A stretch of DNA of 21,270 nt from JBEIVB01 sp040374085. Lineage in GTDB: Bacteria; Bacteroidota; Bacteroidia; UBA4408. The notes beneath the pieces were generated by a model. It worked only from the letters and a program-made list of their open reading frames with translations, had not been told where the DNA came from and made no database searches. Positions 15,738-21,270 of the stretch are shown here, in pieces. The position numbers and the translations under genes are program-made. The stretch lies in the NCBI GenBank assembly GCA_040374085.1, contig JBEIVB010000042.1, forward strand, positions 1 to 21,270, read 5' to 3'. Position 1 is the stretch's first letter; each line of letters begins with the position of its first letter.

Positions 15738-17576
15738 ATGTGCAGACGAATCACTTTTTGCCTTGGCCTACTTGCTTGGGCCTTGCTCCAGGCCACTGCT
15801 CAGGCCCAAGAGTTTACCGCAACCCTCAACAAAAACAGGGTAGCCATTGGAGAGCAATTCATGCTTACCTTTTCCATCAACGCCAATGGGGGAGGATTCA
15901 GAGGGCCGCGTCTGGATGACTTTCTGGTGGTAGGCGGACCTGCTCAAAGTCAAAATATGAGCATTATAAATGGCAACGTATCGCAAGAACTGAGCTTTAC
16001 CTATTACCTGGTTCCAAGAAAAGAGGGAAAGTTTGCAATTGGATCTGCCAGCATACAGAGCGGTGGTCGCACATTGCAGAGCAAGCCCATTCAAGTAGAA
16101 GTAAAAGGCAACGTGGCCAATTCCAATTCTCAGGCACAGGGCGGTGGAACCCGAACGGGAAGTGAAGGTGCCGATGCCGGCAATCAAGTCTTCATACGCG
16201 CCGTGCCCAGCAAAACACGCGCCTATGTAGGCGAACCCATCAGCGTAGTTTTCAAAGTATACTTGCGCATCAACGTCATGCAGGATGCAATTACAAAAAT
16301 GCCTTCGTTTAATGGATTCTGGAATGAGGACATAGCCGCAGCCGGAAAGCAAGCCCCCATCAGCACCGAAGTGCTCGACGGGGTTTCCTACAAAGTAGCC
16401 GAAATCAAACGCACCGTGTTGATTCCCCAACGCAGCGGAAAACTGGAAATCGATCCCTTAGAGCTCGACATTGTAACCCGCCAGCGTTCTCGCTCCAACG
16501 ATCCCTTCGATCAACTTTTTGGAGGTGCCTTTTTCGGTGGATATCAGGACGTGAAACTGCACGTGAAATCGAAAACGGTAATCATCGATGCTGTGCCCCT
16601 TCCCGCAGCCGGCAAGCCTGCGGACTTCACCGGTGCGGTGGGCGATTTTCAGCTTGAAACCAAAATGAAGCCCAACTCGCTCGCCTTGCGTGCAAACGAA
16701 GGAGGCACCTACTCCCTTATCCTTAAAGGAAAGGGAAACCTTAAACTTATCGAGGCACCCCCGATATCGTTCCCGGCCGACGTGGAAGCCTACGACGCCA
16801 AGGTAACCGACCAAACCAGTTTGAGTATGCAAGGCATGAGCGGGAGAAGAGCATTCGATTTCCCCTACATACCTAGGCATGAAGGAACCTTTGTTATTCC
16901 TGCCACTCGTTTCTCTTATTTTAATCCGGCAACCGGTCGATACGCAACCATACAAGCACCTGAGTTTACGCTTCAGGTATCCAAAGGCGAAGGGGCAGCA
17001 TCCAATCCGTTGGTAACCGCCTCTGCACCCTCTTCTGCTGCCACTCCCATGGCGCAAGACATTGCGTACATCAAAGAAAAAACTCTGTTAACGCCCATTC
17101 GAGGAAAATTCTTTGGCGGCTTTTGGTATGGTCTTATCCTGGCTTTATGCCTTGTGCCTGCCAGCTTGGCGTGGGCAAAACGAGCCAGGCAGCGCAGGGA
17201 GATTCAGCAACCAGGGGCCATGCGCCAACGCCATGCCAACCGGGTAGCTCTTCAGCACCTGAAAACCGCCAACACCCAATTGCAGACGAACAAATACGAT
17301 GCTTTCTATAAAGAATTGTTGATGGCTATAGACGGATACTGTTCCGACCGTATGAGCATACCCATTTCTGAACTCCATGCAGATCGCATCGTGCAGGAAT
17401 TGCAGCAACGGAAAGCAGATGCAGGCCTTGTTGAAAAGACTATGGATCTTCGCAACCGTTGTGTATACGCCAGCTACGCGCCTGCTCAGGACAACAGCAA
17501 CATGCTGATCGATTACCAGCAAGCGGTTAACCTGCTCACCCAATTGGAAAGTCACCTCAAACAAAAAGGCGTATGA
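15738..17576 (+). CDS. batD: BatD, large periplasmic/membrane protein
   Basis: 612 residues matching the BatD (PF13584) plan. A signal peptide (about 1-23, ending AQAQ) is followed by repeated beta-sandwich domains (about 25-430: FTATLNKNRVAIGEQFMLTF, LSFTYYLVPRKEGKFAIG, VFIRAVPSKTRAYVGEPISV), a single membrane helix (about 459-480) and a C-terminal cytoplasmic helical domain (about 500-605: YKELLMAIDGYCSDRM). The beta domains carry the usual BatD run of GKFAIGSASI/GTFVIPATRF strands. It is the largest extracytoplasmic part of the system and the likely scaffold or substrate-binding component; this is inferred. Its end overlaps batE by ATGA at 17573-17576. Long minus-strand open frames inside it are codon-usage shadows. 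Confidence 0.94.
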   Translation: MCRRITFCLGLLAWALLQATAQAQEFTATLNKNRVAIGEQFMLTFSINANGGGFRGPRLDDFLVVGGPAQSQNMSIINGNVSQELSFTYYLVPRKEGKFAIGSASIQSGGRTLQSKPIQVEVKGNVANSNSQAQGGGTRTGSEGADAGNQVFIRAVPSKTRAYVGEPISVVFKVYLRINVMQDAITKMPSFNGFWNEDIAAAGKQAPISTEVLDGVSYKVAEIKRTVLIPQRSGKLEIDPLELDIVTRQRSRSNDPFDQLFGGAFFGGYQDVKLHVKSKTVIIDAVPLPAAGKPADFTGAVGDFQLETKMKPNSLALRANEGGTYSLILKGKGNLKLIEAPPISFPADVEAYDAKVTDQTSLSMQGMSGRRAFDFPYIPRHEGTFVIPATRFSYFNPATGRYATIQAPEFTLQVSKGEGAASNPLVTASAPSSAATPMAQDIAYIKEKTLLTPIRGKFFGGFWYGLILALCLVPASLAWAKRARQRREIQQPGAMRQRHANRVALQHLKTANTQLQTNKYDAFYKELLMAIDGYCSDRMSIPISELHADRIVQELQQRKADAGLVEKTMDLRNRCVYASYAPAQDNSNMLIDYQQAVNLLTQLESHLKQKGV

Positions 17577-18343
17577 TTAAGCCGCTCTCTCTGCCATTTG
17601 TCCTGTGTGCATTTCTTTTTATTCATCCGCATACAACACTTGCGTCTACCCCAGCTCAGCTCTTCCAACAAGGCAACGTTCAGTATTCCAAATCGCGCTA
17701 TGCAGAAGCCTTGCGTCTATACCGCGCAGTGGAGCAAGAGGGCGTTTCCAGTGCCGAATTGTACTTCAACCTTGGCAATGCTGCATTTCGCTGCGACAGC
17801 TTAGCCATGGCCGTTTGGTACAACCAAAAAGCACTGCGGTTGGCACCTTCAGATGCAGATGCATTGGCCAATGCGCGCTTCTTTAACTCGCGCACCACCG
17901 ATCGAATCGAATCTCTTCCTGAACTCTTTCTGTTAGGGTGGTGGGAAAACTTAGTGCTGATGCATACACCCGATGGTTGGGGTTGGTATTCCATTGTTTT
18001 TGCCTTGTGCGCCTCTCTGGCATTGGCCCTGTTTTTCCTGGCTCAAACACCTGTTTGGCGGAAGCTGGGTTTTTATTGTTGCATGGGCTTCTTCCTTTTG
18101 TTTGCAACAACCTTTGGTTTGGCCTCGGCTGCATCGCATTGGGCATCCGAACATGAGGTGGCGGTAGTGTTTGAACCCAGCCTAACGCTGAGATCCGGAC
18201 CTCAGGAGGATGCAACCGCTCTGGGACAGGTGCACGAAGGTGCCGTAGTTACCATACAAGAAAAACGCATGGGATGGTGCCGCATTCGCCTAGAGAATGG
18301 AAATATGGGATGGACACCCGAATCGGCCATAAAAGCCATATAG
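17573..18343 (+). CDS. batE: BatE, TPR and SH3-like membrane protein
   Basis: 256 residues. A signal peptide (about 1-24) is followed by TPR repeats (about 27-105: FQQGNVQYSKSRYAEALRLY, LYFNLGNAAFRCDSLAMAVW), two membrane helices (about 135-157 and 163-188) and a bacterial SH3-like domain (about 193-256: LTLRSGPQEDATALGQVHEG, then MGWCRIRLENGNMGWTP). Both TPR and SH3 parts should face the periplasm. This is the standard Bacteroidota BatE layout and the last gene of the operon. I see no clear hairpin terminator in the 72 bases before tyrS, but tyrS has its own -7 element. Confidence 0.94.
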   Translation: MIKPLSLPFVLCAFLFIHPHTTLASTPAQLFQQGNVQYSKSRYAEALRLYRAVEQEGVSSAELYFNLGNAAFRCDSLAMAVWYNQKALRLAPSDADALANARFFNSRTTDRIESLPELFLLGWWENLVLMHTPDGWGWYSIVFALCASLALALFFLAQTPVWRKLGFYCCMGFFLLFATTFGLASAASHWASEHEVAVVFEPSLTLRSGPQEDATALGQVHEGAVVTIQEKRMGWCRIRLENGNMGWTPESAIKAI

Positions 18344-18375
18344 AGCCACGCTAACCAAGCCTTGGGCGGAAACCC

Positions 18376-18383
18376 TATCTTTG
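18376..18383 (+). promoter_or_regulatory. -7 element of the tyrS promoter
   Basis: TATCTTTG is an exact TAnnTTTG match, followed by C as is common in Bacteroidota promoters. It lies 32 bases upstream of the tyrS ATG. I find no TTTG at the usual -33 position (about 18350-18357). Confidence 0.6.
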
Positions 18384-18415
18384 CTCACCATCCAAGAAAA
18401 ACAGGACCAGTACCC

Positions 18416-19705
18416 ATGGCAAATACCGATTTCGTAGAAGAACTCCGGTGGCGCGGCATGCTGCAAGACCATATGCCCGGAACCCAAGAGCTGCTCAATG
18501 CGGGCATGGTAAAAGGTTATATTGGATTCGACCCAACTGCAGATTCTTTGGGAGTAGGCAATCTGGTACAAATCATGACGTTGAAACATTTTCAGCGTGC
18601 AGGTCATAAGCCATACGTTTTACTTGGTGGAGCTACCGGTATGGTGGGCGATCCGTCGGGAAAATCGGCCGAACGCAATCTTCTTGACGAGGAAACCCTG
18701 CAACGCAATCTCGAAGGCCAGCGGAAACAGCTTGCCCGCTTTCTAAATTTTGAAAGTGGACCAAACAAAGCCGAAATCGTCAACAACTACGATTGGTTTA
18801 AGAATTTCACTTTCCTCGATTTCATCCGCGAGGTTGGCAAGCACATTACGGTAAATTACATGATGGCAAAAGATTCGGTAAAAACCCGACTCGAAAACGG
18901 GATGTCGTTTACTGAGTTTTCGTATCAGCTTGTGCAAGGATTCGACTTCTTACATCTTTGGAAAAACGAAGACGTGAAACTGCAAATGGGAGGTTCAGAC
19001 CAGTGGGGCAACATGGTCACCGGCACGGAGCTCATTCGACGAAAGTCGGGTGGTGAAGCCTTTGCTCTTACCACACCCCTCATACGAAAAGCAGATGGTT
19101 CCAAATTTGGCAAAACGGAAGCCGGCAACATTTGGCTTGATCCAAAACGAACCAGCCCTTATCAATTTTATCAGTTTTGGTTGAATGCCAGCGATGAAGA
19201 TGCTGCTACCTACATACGCATCTTCACCACGCGCAGCCGGGAAGAAATAGAAATCTTGGAATCAGAGCATAAGCAAGCGCCTCATTTGCGCGCCTTGCAG
19301 CGCCAACTTGCATCCGACATCACCATCATGGTGCATGGTGAAGAGGAATATCGTTTGGCAGTGGAAGCCTCTGAAATCTTATTTGGAAAAGGAACCGCGG
19401 AAACCCTGAAAGGACTAAAGGAGCAAGACTTTCTTACTGTGTTTGAAGGTGTGCCTCAGTTTGAGGTGGACTCAGACGTGTTGAACAGCGGCATATCGGT
19501 GATTGAGCTCCTCAGCACCCATGCCCCCTTCTTTCCCTCAAAAGGCGAATGCAGAAAAATGCTTCAGCAGGGAGGGCTTTCTTTGAACAAAGTAAAAATA
19601 GACGATGCCAATGCCAGCGTAAATGCTGAATGGCTTCTGAATGGACGCTACCTGCTCGCCCAAAAAGGCAAAAAACAATACGCCATAATCACGGCAAAGC
19701 AATAA
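18416..19705 (+). CDS. tyrS: Tyrosyl-tRNA synthetase with an altered HIGH signature
   Basis: 429 residues, the usual length for bacterial TyrS. The enzyme charges tRNA-Tyr with tyrosine in two steps via tyrosyl-adenylate, as a cytoplasmic dimer. Seen: GFDPTADSL with Thr41, LGGATGMVGDPSGK, NNYDWF, FTEFSYQLVQGFDFL, QMGGSDQWGN, the KMSKS equivalent K230-F-G-K-T234, and a C-terminal S4-like RNA-binding domain (about 345-425). The class I HIGH box, which reads HIGH or HLGH in well-studied TyrS, here reads G46-V-G-N49: the first His is Gly and the last is Asn. The ATG at 18416 is preferred; the frame runs left to 18362 but through the promoter. No second tyrS is visible in the window. Its stop is 13 bases from that of the convergent minus-strand gene. 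Confidence 0.95.
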   Translation: MANTDFVEELRWRGMLQDHMPGTQELLNAGMVKGYIGFDPTADSLGVGNLVQIMTLKHFQRAGHKPYVLLGGATGMVGDPSGKSAERNLLDEETLQRNLEGQRKQLARFLNFESGPNKAEIVNNYDWFKNFTFLDFIREVGKHITVNYMMAKDSVKTRLENGMSFTEFSYQLVQGFDFLHLWKNEDVKLQMGGSDQWGNMVTGTELIRRKSGGEAFALTTPLIRKADGSKFGKTEAGNIWLDPKRTSPYQFYQFWLNASDEDAATYIRIFTTRSREEIEILESEHKQAPHLRALQRQLASDITIMVHGEEEYRLAVEASEILFGKGTAETLKGLKEQDFLTVFEGVPQFEVDSDVLNSGISVIELLSTHAPFFPSKGECRKMLQQGGLSLNKVKIDDANASVNAEWLLNGRYLLAQKGKKQYAIITAKQ

Positions 19706-19718
19706 AAATCAGGCTTAG

Positions 19719-20021
19719 CTAGATCGTTCGAATCAAGCTTCCGTTTTCCTTACGAATTTCTGTTTTGCCTTTGTTGGTGGTAACCGCAACATCCGAACCA
19801 TGCCACCGAGCGCCGGTTGCATCTCCGTTGCCAATGGTACGAACTAAGGATCCGTTCTCTTTTCGGATCTCTACCTTGCCCTTCACCGTGGTAATGACTA
19901 CAAGGCTTTGGTCGCCGTTGAAATCGGCCATAACAGCATCGCCGTTGCCTAGGGTCCGTATCAAAGAGCCATTGTCTTTGCGGATCTCCACTTTACCGGA
20001 TTTGATGATTAAAATGTTCAT
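19719..20021 (-). CDS. Mini beta-propeller-like tandem-repeat protein
   Basis: 100 residues consisting almost wholly of internal repeats: Gly9-Lys47, Gly48-Lys84 and the partial Gly85-Ile100. The core is GKxEIRKENGSLxRTIGNGDA, followed by a short A-x-x-G-x-D loop and a hydrophobic strand ending ITT or VTT. The strand pattern (four short strands per unit, small loops with NG and GD) looks like WD40-type propeller blades, about 2.75 blades in all. There is no signal peptide, membrane helix or cysteine, so it is probably cytoplasmic. The start at 20021 was chosen because the repeat-like first strand (MNILIIKS) begins there; a start at 20087 would add 22 unrelated hydrophobic residues. It cannot close a ring alone, so oligomerisation is likely. 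Function unknown. Confidence 0.8.
   Translation of the reverse strand: MNILIIKSGKVEIRKDNGSLIRTLGNGDAVMADFNGDQSLVVITTVKGKVEIRKENGSLVRTIGNGDATGARWHGSDVAVTTNKGKTEIRKENGSLIRTI
19722..19997 (-). repeat. Three tandem protein-coding repeats (39, 37 and 16 codons)
   Basis: Unit 1 is 19881-19997, unit 2 is 19770-19880 and partial unit 3 is 19722-19769. The shared core of 16 residues differs at few amino acids, but the DNA differs at many third positions (for example the EIRK codons are spelled differently in each unit). Confidence 0.85.
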
Positions 20022-20397
20022 AATCAGATGCGTGAAAAATTCATTTTCATGGATGGTGACAAGGTAGAGGAAAAGCCACAAACCCATTCCCCTTTATACA
20101 AAATCAAACAAAGACCGTTCGGGGTTCAGTAAAGAATCGGTCTGTATGCTTTTCTGCATGAAGCAAAGAGCTATCGATTCGGTTCATGATTTCTCATACA
20201 TCCTTTTTCCGGTCTCAGATGCAGCGCACATTGGGATTCAACAAATGGGCATCCTCCCCCGACTGGCTATAGCCCGTTGAAAATCCAAAGCAAAAATTCT
20301 GCTGCATGGGGCGAGTAAACCTCGGTCAACATGGACCCGTGAATTTCTTTTTTTTCGTGTGTTTTCCGGCATACGAAATGTTGTTTCTTTTGGAGCC
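20022..20397. other. Divergent intergenic region of 376 bases
   Basis: No convincing gene on either strand. It holds the stem-loop at 20112-20143, a small ambiguous hairpin pair around 20146-20165 (ATGC/GCAT or TGCTT/AAGCA), a T8 run near 20348-20355 and a seven-codon open frame at 20378-20401. I found no exact TAnnTTTG element on either strand. It must contain the leaders, and probably the promoters, of the two divergent genes. Confidence 0.55.
20112..20143 (-). promoter_or_regulatory. Stem-loop in the leader region of the minus-strand gene
   Basis: AGACCGTTC (20112-20120) pairs with GAATCGGTCT (20134-20143), a 9-bp stem with one bulged T at 20137 and a 13-base loop. On the minus strand it is followed by a T-rich stretch, so it could act as a weak terminator or attenuator 90 bases before the start at 20021. 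Orientation and function are uncertain. Confidence 0.4.
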
Positions 20398-21270
20398 GTG
20401 ATTCAACCTCCGTTTCTCAAAAAAGGCGACTTGGTGGTGTTGGTAGCCCCAGCACGAAAAGTGTCTATGGAAGATCTGGAGAGACCTATTGCGTGGCTTC
20501 ACGGTCAGGGGTTTCGGGTAGCGTGGAATGAACATCTGTTTTCTGTCCATCACCAATTTGCAGGCAGCGACGCCCAGAGACTGGAATCCCTTCAATGGGC
20601 GCTCGATCATCCTGAGGCCCGGGCGGTTTGGATGGTGCGGGGTGGTTACGGGTGCCTTCGTTTGGTTGATTCCCTAACCCCCGAAGGGTTATTGGCGCAT
20701 CCAAAATGGTTGGTGGGCTTCAGCGATGGTACCGTGCTTCATCATTGGGCACAACAACAAGGACTGGCCAGTTTGCATGCAACCATGCCGATGCTTTTCG
20801 AAAAGGAACCGGAATCGGCGAGAGAAGCAATTAACTTTCTAACCGGACAATCCAAACCCATCGTTTTGCCAGCCACTGCCGTGCAGCAAAACGGATTTGT
20901 GGAAGCCCCTATAACAGGGGGCAACCTGTCTTTACTTTATGCACTCCAAGGCAGCCCAACCCTTAAGCAGGCCCGTGGGCACATTCTGTTTTTGGAAGAT
21001 TTGGACGAATACAAATACCACATCGATCGTATGTGCTTGAGCTTAATGCGCGGTGGCTACTTCGAGGGCATTCGGGGTTTGATTCTGGGTGGGTTCACCG
21101 AAATGCGCGATAATCCTGTTCCCTTCGGTTCAGAGGCTCTGGACATACTAATGGAACACATTCCCCATGCCAACATTCCGGTTTTCAGTGGGTTTCCGGC
21201 CGGACACGTCAATCCCAACTTACCCCTTCCATTCGGCATAAAAGCCCGAATGAAAGTGGATTCCCATGGA
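20398..21270 (+). CDS. LD-carboxypeptidase (peptidase family S66), 3' end outside the window
   Basis: 291 codons are present; family members have about 300, so only the last few residues are missing. LD-carboxypeptidases remove the terminal D-Ala from cytoplasmic murein tetrapeptides so that peptidoglycan can be recycled. Seen: the N-terminal PPFLKKGDLVVLVAPA, MVRGGYGCLRLVD, the nucleophile Ser in GFSDGT, GGNLSLLYALQGS, the catalytic-site Glu in LFLEDLDEYKYHIDRM, and the catalytic His in GFPAGHVNPNLPLP, giving the Ser-His-Glu triad of the family. The start is taken as GTG at 20398: there is no in-frame ATG upstream, and the next internal ATG (20467) would remove the conserved first strand. 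A seven-codon open frame (20378-20401) ends over this GTG. Confidence 0.9.
   Translation, partial: MIQPPFLKKGDLVVLVAPARKVSMEDLERPIAWLHGQGFRVAWNEHLFSVHHQFAGSDAQRLESLQWALDHPEARAVWMVRGGYGCLRLVDSLTPEGLLAHPKWLVGFSDGTVLHHWAQQQGLASLHATMPMLFEKEPESAREAINFLTGQSKPIVLPATAVQQNGFVEAPITGGNLSLLYALQGSPTLKQARGHILFLEDLDEYKYHIDRMCLSLMRGGYFEGIRGLILGGFTEMRDNPVPFGSEALDILMEHIPHANIPVFSGFPAGHVNPNLPLPFGIKARMKVDSHG

Noticed and set aside
15768..17057. Long minus-strand open frames (220 and 199 codons) opposite batD
   Set aside because: batD is well supported on the + strand by its signal peptide, beta domains and coupling to its neighbours. The antisense frames have no recognisable motif and follow from codon bias.
18356..18366. 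CCAAGCCTTGG palindrome upstream of tyrS as a terminator or operator
   Set aside because: No room for a proper loop and no T-run; short palindromes of this size are expected by chance.
1..21270. tRNA, rRNA, CRISPR arrays, insertion sequences, phage genes or defence systems
   Set aside because: I looked and saw no cloverleaf, no regularly spaced direct DNA repeats, no transposase or integrase and no nuclease/toxin pair; the gene content is chromosomal and even in style.

Overview
The window comes from a member of the Bacteroidota, probably a Flavobacteriia-like or Cytophagia-like lineage; I cannot place it lower. The signs are a complete Bat operon in the Bacteroidota order, a protein with a type-B type IX secretion (T9SS) sorting domain, a propeller/Y_Y_Y/LytS-type hybrid sensor kinase, -7 elements of the TAnnTTTG type, and few Shine-Dalgarno sites. 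Every convincing gene is on the + strand except one small gene near the right end.

Left part (1-8.8 kb): the 3' end of an ALDH7-type aldehyde dehydrogenase closed by a hairpin terminator; a small, very basic lipoprotein; a 985-residue one-piece sensor kinase with 14 propeller repeats; a pair of M16 peptidase-family genes, one with the zinc site and one without; and a large secreted protein built of fibronectin-III-like modules with a T9SS type-B C-terminal domain.

Middle (8.8-10.1 kb): two housekeeping genes, frr (ribosome recycling) and ruvC (Holliday junction resolvase). They are separated by a hairpin terminator whose T-run touches the ruvC start codon.

Centre-right (10.18-18.34 kb): an eight-gene operon, moxR - DUF58 - DUF4381-like - batA - batB - batC - batD - batE. 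It starts behind a promoter-like element, and most junctions overlap by 1-4 bases, so the products are probably made in balanced amounts. The predicted products are a cytoplasmic AAA+ ATPase, a VWA-like DUF58 protein, two membrane-anchored VWA proteins with intact metal sites, two TPR proteins and two proteins with an N-terminal beta region, one membrane helix and a C-terminal helical domain. Together they look like one envelope-associated MoxR/VWA assembly.

Right end (18.4-21.27 kb): tyrS behind a good -7 element, whose HIGH signature reads GVGN. Convergent to it is a 100-residue minus-strand protein made of about 2.75 beta-propeller-like blades. A 376-base non-coding gap with one clear stem-loop follows, then an LD-carboxypeptidase (S66) gene with a GTG start that runs off the window.

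The items most worth following are the mini-propeller protein, the altered TyrS active-site signature and the extended Bat operon.
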